Source: Pseudomonas entomophila
GTDB taxonomy: Bacteria > Pseudomonadota > Gammaproteobacteria > Pseudomonadales > Pseudomonadaceae
Assembly (NCBI RefSeq): GCF_013523165.1
Contig: NZ_JAAMQI010000001.1
Coordinates: forward strand, 124,001-188,000
Direction: 5' to 3'
DNA: 64,000 nt
This document shows, piece by piece, positions 1 through 8,670 of the stretch. The notes below the pieces were generated by a model, which was not told the origin of the DNA, made no database searches, and saw nothing but the letters and a program-made list of their open reading frames with translations. Position 1 is the stretch's first letter. Each line of letters starts with the position of its first letter. Both the position numbers and the translations under genes were made by a program.

Positions 1-1247
1 GCCCGGGCCAGTGCATTGCCTCGGTTGTAATGGGCCTGGGCTGTCCGGCCCTTGGCGAATGCGTGTGCTGCGCCGGCGAAGTCGCCGGCCTGGTACAGGG
101 CCACGCCACGCCAGGCCGGGTCACGGAAGTGCCGCGCGGCCTCGTCAGGTCGACCGGCCTCCAGCAGGCGCTGACCTTGCTGGTCAGGGCGTGCCCACAG
201 GTCGTCGAAGCTCGACGCGTAGCTGGGCTGGGGCAGGACCAGCAGCAGCGGCAGGCAGAACAACCAGCCGCGTCGACCGGCGCAGGCCATCAGCACCAGC
301 AGAGGCAGCAGCAACCAGTGACCCTGGTCGGCCCAGCTGTCCAGTTGCAGGCGCTGCCCCTCGCTGTGCAGTGCCCGAGGGTCGTCGAACAGCCCCAGGC
401 CGCGCAGGTCCAGGTCGTCGATGCGCGCATGCCGGTAGCGCCCGCCGGTGCCATTGACGAAGGTCTTCAGGCTCGGGCCGTCCAGGCGTGGCACGAGGAT
501 CGCGCCCTGGGCATCCTTGAGGTACTCGCCATTGGCCTGGCGCACCGGTGCTCCGGCGCTGCTGCCGATGCCCAGCATCAACAGGCTCGGGCCTTGACGG
601 CCCAGGGCGCGGAGGATACCGCGCCGTTCACGATCATCCAGCGAGGAGCCGACCAGCAGCAGCCGCCCTTGCCCGAGCCCGCTCTGGGCCAACAGCGCCA
701 GCCCCTTGCGCACGGCCAGGTCCGCCCGTTGCCCGGCCTGCGGCATGATCGACGGGTCGACCGCCTCGAGCAGGTTGCGCGTGGTGGCCACGTCGTCCGA
801 CAACGGCACCAGCACATGTGCGCTGCCGGCATAGACGATCAGCGCAGTCTGGCTGTCGCGGCGGTGTTCGAGCACATCGAGGATCTTGCGCCGTGCCTGC
901 TGTAGGCGATTGGGCGCGCTGTCCTCGGCGAGCATCTGCGGCGTCAGCTCGAGCAGGATCACCAGCGGGTCGGCCGGACGTTGGTGGGCGTCCTCCAGGC
1001 GTTGCCAGCTGGGCCCGAGCAGGGCCAGCAGCGTCAGCAACCAGGCCAGGCCCAGGACCACCCAGTGCAGCTTGCTGGTGCTGCCATCGCCGCCGCCGAG
1101 CAGCACGGCGTGGAACCGCGCCGGCACGATCATCTGCCAGCGGCCGGCACGCTTGCGCCGGTGCCACACCCTGAACAGCAACCACCCGAGCGCTGGCAAC
1201 GCCAGTAGCCAGAGCGGGCGCAGCCATTGCGGCCAGAGTTCGATCAT
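1..1247 (-). CDS. BatB-like VWA and TPR membrane protein (partial, C-terminus off the left edge)
   Basis: The reading frame is open from the start at 1247 to the window edge, giving about 415 residues without a stop. Two membrane segments lie near the N-terminus and a third follows the von Willebrand A-like domain. The last visible residues (YNRGNALA) look like a TPR repeat, as in BatB proteins. The VWA metal site is degenerate: where a DxSxS motif is expected the protein reads LLELTPQML. The start overlaps the stop of the upstream BatA-like gene by 4 bp (ATGA), so the two are translationally coupled. It likely acts at the inner membrane with the MoxR ATPase; the exact substrate of Bat systems is unknown. 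Confidence 0.85.
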   Translation of the reverse strand, partial: MIELWPQWLRPLWLLALPALGWLLFRVWHRRKRAGRWQMIVPARFHAVLLGGGDGSTSKLHWVVLGLAWLLTLLALLGPSWQRLEDAHQRPADPLVILLELTPQMLAEDSAPNRLQQARRKILDVLEHRRDSQTALIVYAGSAHVLVPLSDDVATTRNLLEAVDPSIMPQAGQRADLAVRKGLALLAQSGLGQGRLLLVGSSLDDRERRGILRALGRQGPSLLMLGIGSSAGAPVRQANGEYLKDAQGAILVPRLDGPSLKTFVNGTGGRYRHARIDDLDLRGLGLFDDPRALHSEGQRLQLDSWADQGHWLLLPLLVLMACAGRRGWLFCLPLLLVLPQPSYASSFDDLWARPDQQGQRLLEAGRPDEAARHFRDPAWRGVALYQAGDFAGAAHAFAKGRTAQAHYNRGNALAR

Positions 1248-2311
1248 GGGCGTTTCCTCGCGACCAGGCGGGCATACCCGCGCGCCAACGGCGCCGGCAG
1301 GCGACCCTGGCGCAGCAGGCGCTGCAACAGGGGTTCGGGCCACAGGCTGCTGCCGACCAGCAACACGCTCAACAGCAGCGCCAACGCCAGAGGCCAGGCA
1401 TACAAGGGCCTGGCCACGCGGGTCTGAGTCGGTTGCTGGGTCACCGGCTCGAGCTGGTCGAGGGTCTCGCCGATCGCACCGAGTTCGGCGCCATCGTGGG
1501 CGCGGAAGTAACTGCCCTGGGTCAAGGCGGCGATCTCGCGCAGGGAGGCTTCGTCCAGGTCCAGGCTCGGGTTCAGCCCCAGCAGGCCCGGCATGCCGGT
1601 GGTCTCGGGGTTGGCGCCGATACCGATGGTGTAGATGCGCACGCCTTCCTGGGCCGCCAGGCGTGCGGCGGTCAGAGGGTGGATCTGGCCCCCGTTGTTG
1701 GCACCGTCGGTGATCAGGATCAGTACCCGACTGGTCGCGGGACGCTCGCGCAAGCGTTTGACCGCCAGGCCGATGGCATCGCCGATGGCCGTGTTCTTGC
1801 CGGCGATGCCGATCCGTGCTTCATCCAGAAACGCCCGCACGGTCCGTCGATCGAAGGTCAAGGGCGCCTGCAGGTAGGCCTGGCTGCCGAACAGGATCAA
1901 GCCGACGCGATCGCCTTCGCGGTTCTGGAGAAAGTCGCCCAGCAGCGCCTTGACCAGGTCCAGGCGGCTGACGTCCTCGTCTTGCCACTGCATGTCGGGG
2001 AAGTCCATCGAGCCGGACACATCGACGGCCACCAGCAGGTCGCGACCGCTGGCAGCCACCGGCACCGGTTCGCCCAGCCACTGGGGGCGCGCCGTGGCCA
2101 GCAGCACCAGCAGCCAGATGATCACGAACGGCGCCTGCTGGCGCCAGGTCGGCAGGCTCAAGCGCGCCCGGCGCCCGGCCAGGCGTTCGAGTTCGGGCAG
2201 GAAGCCGACCTTGAGCACCGGCTCGCCGCTTTCGGCAGGCGGCAGCAGCAGCCGTGCCAGCCAAGGCAACGGCGCCAGCAGCAAGATCCACGGCCAGGCC
2301 AGGTCAAACAT
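1244..2311 (-). CDS. BatA-like VWA domain membrane protein
   Basis: A 355-residue protein with hydrophobic segments at residues about 5-22 and 60-73, then a von Willebrand A domain, and a C-terminal membrane segment near residue 320. The metal-ion-dependent adhesion site is intact: D97-x-S99-x-S101 (AVDVSGSMD) and the downstream ITDGANNGG. This is the layout of BatA in the MoxR/Bat operons of Gram-negative bacteria, where it is linked to envelope stress and aerotolerance. It overlaps the DUF4381 gene upstream by 8 bp and the BatB-like gene downstream by 4 bp. The function of the operon in Pseudomonas is not well defined, so only the family is claimed. Confidence 0.9.
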   Translation of the reverse strand: MFDLAWPWILLLAPLPWLARLLLPPAESGEPVLKVGFLPELERLAGRRARLSLPTWRQQAPFVIIWLLVLLATARPQWLGEPVPVAASGRDLLVAVDVSGSMDFPDMQWQDEDVSRLDLVKALLGDFLQNREGDRVGLILFGSQAYLQAPLTFDRRTVRAFLDEARIGIAGKNTAIGDAIGLAVKRLRERPATSRVLILITDGANNGGQIHPLTAARLAAQEGVRIYTIGIGANPETTGMPGLLGLNPSLDLDEASLREIAALTQGSYFRAHDGAELGAIGETLDQLEPVTQQPTQTRVARPLYAWPLALALLLSVLLVGSSLWPEPLLQRLLRQGRLPAPLARGYARLVARKRP

Positions 2312-2807
2312 GTTTGCGGATCCAGGTGTCGACGGCGTTGCCCAGCCCGGCGATGGCCTTGTCGTCGAGCTTGCACTCGGGCTTGTAGGCGCCTTCGACC
2401 AGGATCATCCAACGGGTCAGCCCGGCGGCGGGGCAGCGGTTGTCGAGAAAGGCCAGCCATTGGCGGCCGTTGAGGGTATGGCTGTTGGCATCCGGGTAGT
2501 GGTTGCGGCACAAGCGCTTGAGCAGTGCGTTGATCTGTTGCAGCCAGGCGCCGGCCGGTGCGCCGTCGTACGGGCGCGGCAGACGTGCCAGCTCGGCGAG
2601 CGCTTCCACGCGGATCGGGTCCAGGGGCTGCTCGGCCTGCGCGAGCGGGCGTGGCGCCAGGCGCCGGGACAGTCTCTGGTACACGCGCCATGCCGTCCAC
2701 ACCAGCACCGGCGTCAGCGCCAACAGCGCCCACCAGCCTGGTGCAGGTGGCCAGGCGCTGACCGGCGCAGGCTCGATCAACGGCTGCAACTGTTCCAATG
2801 GGCTCAT
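2304..2807 (-). CDS. DUF4381 membrane protein of the MoxR/Bat operon
   Basis: A 167-residue protein with one clear transmembrane segment at residues about 25-42 (WWALLALTPVLVWTAW), followed by a soluble domain ending in a Trp-Ile-Arg-Lys-His tail. DUF4381 proteins of this size sit between DUF58 and the VWA genes in Pseudomonas Bat operons, as here. The start overlaps the DUF58 gene by 4 bp, and the stop overlaps batA by 8 bp, so the whole block is one transcription unit read leftward. No catalytic motif is visible. The likely role is a membrane-bound scaffold in the MoxR/VWA complex (inference). Confidence 0.85.
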   Translation of the reverse strand: MSPLEQLQPLIEPAPVSAWPPAPGWWALLALTPVLVWTAWRVYQRLSRRLAPRPLAQAEQPLDPIRVEALAELARLPRPYDGAPAGAWLQQINALLKRLCRNHYPDANSHTLNGRQWLAFLDNRCPAAGLTRWMILVEGAYKPECKLDDKAIAGLGNAVDTWIRKHV

Positions 2808-3748
2808 GGTGCGCGCCTCGGACGTTGTTCGGCGAGGTAGTCGCGCAACTGGTCGAGCATCTCGCGCTGCGTGCTCAAGGGCATCAGCACCACGCGCAGC
2901 TTCTGCGCCAGCGTGTCCCAGCGTTCGATGCGCACCTCGGCCTGCTGCCGGTAGGCCTGGCGCAGGTGCGGGTCGAGGGTGTCGAGCTCCAGCTGTGCCG
3001 AGCGCTGGGCGAAGCGCAGCAGGCCGGCGGCGGGAAGCGCGTGGTCCAATGGGTCGGAAATCGGCATCAACAGCAGGTCGCAGTGCCGCGACAGCAGGCT
3101 CAGGTGCTGCTCGGCAGCCGGGCTCAGGGCGCGCTCGTCGCAGATCACGATGGCCAGGCTGCCCGGGCGCAGCACCTCGCGGGCACGGCGCAGCGCCAGA
3201 CCCAGGCTGTCCGGGTGCGGCACGGCTTCGGTGTGCAGCGACTGGTTGACCCGTGCCAGCCGGTTGAGCAGCTGCAACAGGCTCTGCTTGCTGCGGCGCG
3301 GTTTGATCTCATAGTGCTCGGCGTCGCCGAACACCAGGCCGCCGACCCGGTCGTTGTGACCGAGGGCGGCCCAGCCGAACAGGGCCGCCGCCTGGGCCGC
3401 CAGGACCGACTTGAAGTTGAGGCCCGAGCTGAAGAACAGCCGCTGGCTCTGCTCGACCAGGATGAAGATGGGCCGCTCGCGCTCCTCATGGAACAGTTTG
3501 GTATGAGGCTCCTGGGTACGCGCCGTGACCCGCCAGTCGATGTTGCGCACGTCGTCGCCGGCCTGGTAGACCCGCACCTGGTCGAAGTCCACGCCGCGCC
3601 CGCGCAGCCGCGAATGGTGCAGGCCCACCAACGGGCTGCGCTGGCCGGCCTGGGCGAACAGCTGGATCTCACGCACGCGGTGACGCATGTCGATCAGCTC
3701 GGCGAGGCCGATGCGAATGCCGGGTTCGGCTGGCGACGAGGTGGGCAT
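2804..3748 (-). CDS. DUF58 domain protein of the MoxR/Bat operon
   Basis: A 314-residue protein beginning MPTSSPAEPG at 3748; the frame is open further upstream, but that part lies inside the moxR coding region in another frame and is rejected. The DUF58 core is clear around GRGVDFDQVRVYQAGDDVRNIDWRV-type residues (roughly 40-65), the family's hallmark RxYxxGDDxRxIDW. It is followed by a VWA-like fold with ERPIFILVEQS. Four bases separate it from the moxR stop. DUF58 proteins work with MoxR ATPases, and the pair forms the front of the Bat operon. Confidence 0.9.
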   Translation of the reverse strand: MPTSSPAEPGIRIGLAELIDMRHRVREIQLFAQAGQRSPLVGLHHSRLRGRGVDFDQVRVYQAGDDVRNIDWRVTARTQEPHTKLFHEERERPIFILVEQSQRLFFSSGLNFKSVLAAQAAALFGWAALGHNDRVGGLVFGDAEHYEIKPRRSKQSLLQLLNRLARVNQSLHTEAVPHPDSLGLALRRAREVLRPGSLAIVICDERALSPAAEQHLSLLSRHCDLLLMPISDPLDHALPAAGLLRFAQRSAQLELDTLDPHLRQAYRQQAEVRIERWDTLAQKLRVVLMPLSTQREMLDQLRDYLAEQRPRRAP

Positions 3749-3752
3749 GGGC

Positions 3753-4712
3753 TCAGGCGACGGCCACGACGTCGAGGATGCGCTGCACCACGCGGTCCTG
3801 GTCGACACCGGCTGCCTCGGCTTCGAAAGACAGGATGACGCGGTGGCGCAGCACATCGAACAGCACGGCCTGGATGTCCTCGGGGCTGACGAAGTCGCGC
3901 CCGGCCAGCCAGGCATGCGCGCGTGCGCAACGGTCCAGGGCGATGGAGCCGCGCGGGCTGGCACCGTAGGCGATCCAGTCGGCCAGGTCGGCATCGAACT
4001 TGGCCGGGGTGCGCGTGGCCATGACCAGTTGCACCAGGTACTCCTCCACGGCATCGGCCATGTACAGGCCGAGGATTTCCTTGCGCGCCGCGAAGATCGC
4101 CTGCTGGCTGACCCGGCGCTCCGGCTTGGTTTCACCGTTGAGCGCTTCGCCACGCGCCTGCTGCAGGATACGGCGCTCGACCGCCGAGTCGGGAAAGCCG
4201 ATCTTCACGTGCATCAGGAAGCGGTCGAGCTGCGCCTCGGGCAGTGGGTAGGTGCCTTCCTGCTCGATCGGGTTCTGCGTGGCCATGACCAGAAACAACG
4301 GCGACAGGTCGTAGGTGCTGCGCCCCACGCTGACCTGACGTTCGGCCATGGCCTCGAGCAGGGCCGACTGCACCTTGGCAGGCGCCCGGTTGATTTCGTC
4401 GGCCAGCACCAGGTTGTGGAAGATCGGCCCTTGCTGGAACACGAAGCTGCCGGTTTCGGGACGATAGATCTCGGTGCCGGTGATGTCGGCCGGCAGCAGG
4501 TCCGGGGTGAACTGGATGCGGTGGAACTGCGCTTCGACGCCTTCTGCCAGCTCCTTGATCGCCTTGGTCTTGGCCAGCCCCGGCGCCCCTTCGACCAGCA
4601 TGTGGCCGTCGGCCAGCAGCACGATCAGGAGGCGCTCGACGAGCTTTTCCTGGCCGAGGATCTGGGTGGAAAGAAAGGTGCGCAGCGCCACGAGCGCGTC
4701 ACGGTGTTCCAT
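3753..4712 (-). CDS. MoxR family AAA+ ATPase
   Basis: A 319-residue AAA+ ATPase of the MoxR subfamily. It has a Walker A near residue 42 (GAPGLAKTK), a Walker B (LVLADEINRAP) and the MoxR signature ATQNPIEQEGTYPLPEAQ. The start at 4712 (MEHRDAL) gives the usual length; an upstream in-frame extension to 4820 has no support. It is the first gene of the Bat operon. MoxR ATPases act as chaperones in the assembly or metal loading of partner complexes, with the VWA proteins encoded downstream as likely partners. The 226 bp upstream of it are shared with the divergent lipase gene and probably hold both promoters. Confidence 0.93.
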   Translation of the reverse strand: MEHRDALVALRTFLSTQILGQEKLVERLLIVLLADGHMLVEGAPGLAKTKAIKELAEGVEAQFHRIQFTPDLLPADITGTEIYRPETGSFVFQQGPIFHNLVLADEINRAPAKVQSALLEAMAERQVSVGRSTYDLSPLFLVMATQNPIEQEGTYPLPEAQLDRFLMHVKIGFPDSAVERRILQQARGEALNGETKPERRVSQQAIFAARKEILGLYMADAVEEYLVQLVMATRTPAKFDADLADWIAYGASPRGSIALDRCARAHAWLAGRDFVSPEDIQAVLFDVLRHRVILSFEAEAAGVDQDRVVQRILDVVAVA

Positions 4713-4938
4713 CGTCGAGACTTCCTGGTTGAGAGCCGGGATGGGTTGGCAGGCCACCACACAGGCAAGGGCGCCTACTTTAATGCATCCGGCCCCTTGC
4801 CGACCAATGACGACACACAAATAACACCTGGCCGTGCGGGTGTCGCGTCCATTTATCCCGCCTGCGTGGGCCGATGCGCTGATTCACATGGCGCGGGCCG
4901 CTGTCTTCCATGGCGTTTTGGTCGAAGGAAGCACGCGC

Positions 4939-6228
4939 ATGAATCACCCATCCCCTCATCCCGACACGCTCCGCATCGGCGTCTTCTTCGATGGCACGGG
5001 CAACAATCGCTTCAATAGCCTCGAGCACCTCGAGGCCCAACCGTTCGAGCCGTCACACGCCAGCCATGGCAAGGCGCTGACCAATGTCGCGTTGCTGTAC
5101 GAGCTGTACCCCTGCGTGGGCCAGCCCGCCGCAGGTCAACCTGCGACCGGGCGAGTGTATGTGGAGGGTGTCGGCACGGCCCGGGGGCAGGCCGACCTGC
5201 TCTGGAGCCAGGCCACCGGGCGCGGCCGTACCGGCGTCGCCAGGCGGGTCGAGCAGGCCAGTCAGGCGCTGGCCGATCAGGTGGCGCAGCACTGGCAGGC
5301 CTCAGGTGCAGGGCGGCCTGCGCGGGTGCAGGTCGACCTGTTCGGCTTCAGTCGAGGCGCGGCCGCCGCCCGGCACCTGGCCAATGACCTGCAGCGTGGC
5401 CGGCAGAGCCAATTCATGCGCGCGTTGTCCGACAAGGTCCAGGTGGGTTGCACGGTCTCGCTCGGCTTCATCGGGCTGTTCGACACGGTCGTGGCCGTCC
5501 TGGCGCCTTTCGACGACGATCATGGCGGCCTGGACCTGGCGCTGGCGCCAGGCGTGGCCGGGCAGGTGGTGCAACTGGTGGCGGGCGATGAGCACCGCTA
5601 CCACTTCCCCCTGGTGCCGACGGCGAACGACATCGTGCTGCCGGGTGCGCACTCGGACATTGGTGGGGGGTACCCGACGCGTCTGCAGGAGCGGGTGCTG
5701 ATGTGCAAGCCCCGGTCGAGCCGGGTGCCACTCGCCACGCCTGTGAAGCAGACTGCTGCGTATCGCGAGGTGGCGGCCTTGCGCGAAACGCTTGCAGACA
5801 CCCGTGTGCTGACCTGGGAGCGTGCCCTGGCCTCCACGCGTGCACGGCGCGATGAACCGGCCGAAAAGCAGGTCCATGCCGCCTTGCTGCGCGAACGCGA
5901 GGTCCATGGCCACCTGTCACGTGTCGCGCTGCGCATCCTGCATGCGCTAGCGCGACGTGCAGGGGTGCCCCTGGCGTCGATCGATGAACAGGACGGGCGG
6001 CTGGCGATACCGGACGAATTGCGACCCATCGCCGACACGCTTGAGGCGATGGCCCTGGGCGAACGTGAAGCGCCAGGGCTGACGCCGGAGCAACGTCGGG
6101 TGCTGACCTCGCGCTACATTCATACGTCGGCCCACTGGAACCCGATCAAGGGGCTGCGCAACAGTGCGCTCGATGCCCTCTACATCGACAGGCCTGCACC
6201 GCAGGGGCGCAGGCGAGTCCGAGGCTGA
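4939..6228 (+). CDS. DUF2235 / Tle-type phospholipase, probable type VI secretion effector
   Basis: A 429-residue protein with the DUF2235 (T6SS Tle1-like) alpha/beta hydrolase fold. The N-terminus has the family strand GVFFDGTGNN. The triad is visible: nucleophile S138 in GFSRG, D182 in GLFDTVV and H238 in GAHSDIGGGY. An AAGGAAG ribosome-binding site precedes the ATG at 4939, which favours this start over the open frame from 4834. No signal peptide is present, consistent with T6SS delivery. Members cleave membrane phospholipids of rival cells. No VgrG, PAAR, adaptor or obvious immunity gene is adjacent, so it is an orphan effector candidate. Confidence 0.85.
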   Translation: MNHPSPHPDTLRIGVFFDGTGNNRFNSLEHLEAQPFEPSHASHGKALTNVALLYELYPCVGQPAAGQPATGRVYVEGVGTARGQADLLWSQATGRGRTGVARRVEQASQALADQVAQHWQASGAGRPARVQVDLFGFSRGAAAARHLANDLQRGRQSQFMRALSDKVQVGCTVSLGFIGLFDTVVAVLAPFDDDHGGLDLALAPGVAGQVVQLVAGDEHRYHFPLVPTANDIVLPGAHSDIGGGYPTRLQERVLMCKPRSSRVPLATPVKQTAAYREVAALRETLADTRVLTWERALASTRARRDEPAEKQVHAALLREREVHGHLSRVALRILHALARRAGVPLASIDEQDGRLAIPDELRPIADTLEAMALGEREAPGLTPEQRRVLTSRYIHTSAHWNPIKGLRNSALDALYIDRPAPQGRRRVRG

Positions 6229-6272
6229 GCCGTGCTGGGCCAACCTCGGCGAGAGACGACGTCCGAGGCGTT

Positions 6273-7334
6273 TCAGGGGATCAGACGTTGCGCACGCAGC
6301 TGGTCGAACACGTCGAAGAACGCCTGGTCGCTGGCCTGGTAAGCGGTGAAGCCCAGGCGCCGGCTCTTGGACATGTCGGTCACCACCTCGATCGGGCGAC
6401 CCAGATCGGCATCGGTGTGCCAGGGCGAGACCAGTCGCGTCATGTCGGGCTCTTGCAGGCCATTCGCTTCAGCGATCTGACGCCAGGTCGGCGCATCGTC
6501 GGCCATCTGGGTTTCCAGGGGCGCCAGCTGCTCGGGGTAGTCTGCCGCTTCCAGCCCGAAGTATTCGGCGATCCGGCCCCACATCCACTTCCAGCGGAAC
6601 ACATCGCCGTTGGTGACGTTGAACGCCTGATCGAAGGCGGCCGGTGTGGTGGCGGCCCAGAGCTGCTGGCACGCCAGTTGGCGCGCGTCGGTCATGTCCG
6701 TGAGACTGTCCCACTGGACGCGCGATCCTGGGAAGACGAAGGGGCGACCCAGGTGTTTGCACACCGTGGCGTAGACGGCGAGGGTGGTCGCCATGTTCAT
6801 CGCGTTGCCGACCGCCACGCCGGTGACGGTGTGCGGACGGTGCACGTTCCAGGTGAAGCCGTCGCGCTCGGCTGCGCTGAACAGCTCGTCTTCCTGGGCG
6901 TAGTAGAAGTTCTCGACGTCCAGGCGCCCCTGGTCTTCACGGAACGGCGTGTGGGGCAGTTGGCCCTTGCCGTAGGCATCGAAGGGCCCGAGGTAGTGTT
7001 TCAGGCCGGTGACCAGGGTGACGTGGCGCACGCTCTTGGCCGGGCGCAGGGCGTCGAGCAGGTTGCGCACCATGGCGGCGTTGACCTGGATGTTCAGGGC
7101 TTCGGTGGCCTGACGCGACCAGGTGGTGATGAACACATGGGTCGGTTGGTGCCCGGCCAGGGCGCTCGTCAGGGAAGCAGGATCCTGCAAGTCGGCGGCC
7201 AGCGGGATCACGCCAGGCTGCTCGCTGGGGTGGCGCGACAGGGCGGTGACGGGCCATCCTTGTTCGACCAGCAGGTGGGTGAGGGCGCTGCCGACGATAC
7301 CGCTGGCACCGACGACCAAGGCTGTCTGATTCAT
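6273..7334 (-). CDS. PRISE-family short-chain dehydrogenase (progesterone 5-beta-reductase/iridoid synthase-like)
   Basis: A 353-residue extended SDR. The N-terminal Rossmann motif is GASGIVGS. The PRISE-type catalytic block reads TGLKHYLGPF, with the unusual Lys-His-Tyr arrangement, followed by NFYYAQEDELF and WNVHRPHTV, all hallmarks of the progesterone 5-beta-reductase/iridoid synthase-like enone reductases. A clean AGGAGAACAGC leader precedes the ATG at 7334; the longer open frame to 7460 is rejected. The likely reaction is NADPH-dependent reduction of an activated C=C bond. The bacterial substrate is unknown. It is convergent with the DUF2235 lipase gene and divergent from the MBL pseudogene. 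Confidence 0.85.
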   Translation of the reverse strand: MNQTALVVGASGIVGSALTHLLVEQGWPVTALSRHPSEQPGVIPLAADLQDPASLTSALAGHQPTHVFITTWSRQATEALNIQVNAAMVRNLLDALRPAKSVRHVTLVTGLKHYLGPFDAYGKGQLPHTPFREDQGRLDVENFYYAQEDELFSAAERDGFTWNVHRPHTVTGVAVGNAMNMATTLAVYATVCKHLGRPFVFPGSRVQWDSLTDMTDARQLACQQLWAATTPAAFDQAFNVTNGDVFRWKWMWGRIAEYFGLEAADYPEQLAPLETQMADDAPTWRQIAEANGLQEPDMTRLVSPWHTDADLGRPIEVVTDMSKSRRLGFTAYQASDQAFFDVFDQLRAQRLIP

Positions 7335-7533
7335 GCTGTTCTCCTGTAGGTATGGTCGTCTGAGGGCGGGCAGATCGCAGCGTTCCCTCGCATCGACCGT
7401 TGGGCCGATCCCGACACGGATCGTGGAAACTTGCCTACCGTCGACAGGCCGAATGCGCATCCAGGGGCGCGCGGCCGGTACGCCTCTTTATCGCAGGTCA
7501 TTGCCAGCGCAGGGCGCCGGCCAAGGAAGCCCG

Positions 7534-8611
7534 ATGACGTCTCCCAAGCTCGTTCACCGCGGTGGTCACGACGGCGTGACCGGTTCCTGCCACCAGCTCT
7601 GGCTCGATGCCGAGCACAGCGTGCTGATCGACTGCGGCGCCTTTCAAGGCACGGACCACGCCGAGCATGAAGACGATCGCCTGGCCCTGGGCTTTCCCGT
7701 CGAGGGGATCAAGGTCCTGATCGTGACCCATGTGCACCTGGACCATGTAGGGCGCATTCCCAACCTGCTGGCGGCCGGCTTCGACGGGCCGATCCTGTGC
7801 AGCGAGCCCTCGGCTCGCTTGCTGCCGATCGTGCTGGAGGACGCGTTTCGCCTGGCGATCAGCCGTGATCCCGAGGCGCTGGAGCGCTACCTGAAAGTCA
7901 TCGGGCAGCGCATCATCGCCTTGCCCTACGGCACCTGGTTCACTGTGCACGGCACCCCGGCGCAGGGCTGCCAGCTGCGTCTGCAGCCGGCCGGGCATGT
8001 GCTGGGATCAGCCTACGTGGAGCTGCAGTTCGTCGACCAGGGCGTGCAGCGGCGGGTGGTGTTCAGCGGCGACCTGGGCGCTTCGCATTCGCCACTCCTG
8101 CCGGACCTCGAAGCGCCCGAGCAGGCCGTTCTCGTTCAAGCAGCTGGTGATCGTGGACGACCACGCCGAGCATGAACGCATCGTCCGGCACCTGGCCGAT
8201 ACCGCACGCCCGGCCATCGTCATCGCCGGCAACGGCATGTGCGCCGGTGGCCGGATCGTGCGTTACCTGAAGACGTTGCTGGGCGATCCACGGCACAACG
8301 TGGTGTTCGTCGGGCATCAGGTCAAGGGCACGCCGGGGCATGACATCCAGACCTACGGTCCCGAGGGCGGCTACGTGATGCTGGACGGCGAACGTGTCGA
8401 CATCCGGGCGGGCATCGACAGCGTCGGGGGGTATTCGGCCCATGCCGACCAGGCTGATCTGGTCGGGTGGGTGACGCGCATGGCGCAGTGGCCGACGGAA
8501 ATCCGCCTGATCCACGGGGAGCCCCAGGCCAAGCAGTGCCTGGCCGACCTGTTGCACCGGCATTACCGCGAGGCAGGCCGGCAGGCGAGGATCGAGATCC
8601 CCCACGGTTGA
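7534..8611 (+). pseudogene. MBL-fold/beta-CASP RNA or DNA exonuclease, internally deleted and frameshifted
   Basis: A good AAGGAAG site precedes the ATG at 7534. The first about 205 residues carry the metallo-beta-lactamase motifs THVHLDHVGR, PAGHVLGSAY and FSGDLGA. Around position 8130 the frame is lost. The +1 frame from there continues the same protein with FKQLVIVDDHAEH, AGNGMCAGGRI and the RMMBL-type GGYSAHADQ, ending at 8611. Most of the beta-CASP insert, roughly 100-150 residues, is missing at the junction, and the junction is out of frame. Full-length relatives are about 450-470 residues. The gene therefore looks inactivated by a deletion, unless a sequencing or assembly error accounts for it. 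Confidence 0.8.
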
Positions 8612-8670
8612 CGCGGGCCGACAGGGCCGTGGGCCAGCGCCGTGCCGACGTGCTCAGGTCGCCGGCAGGC

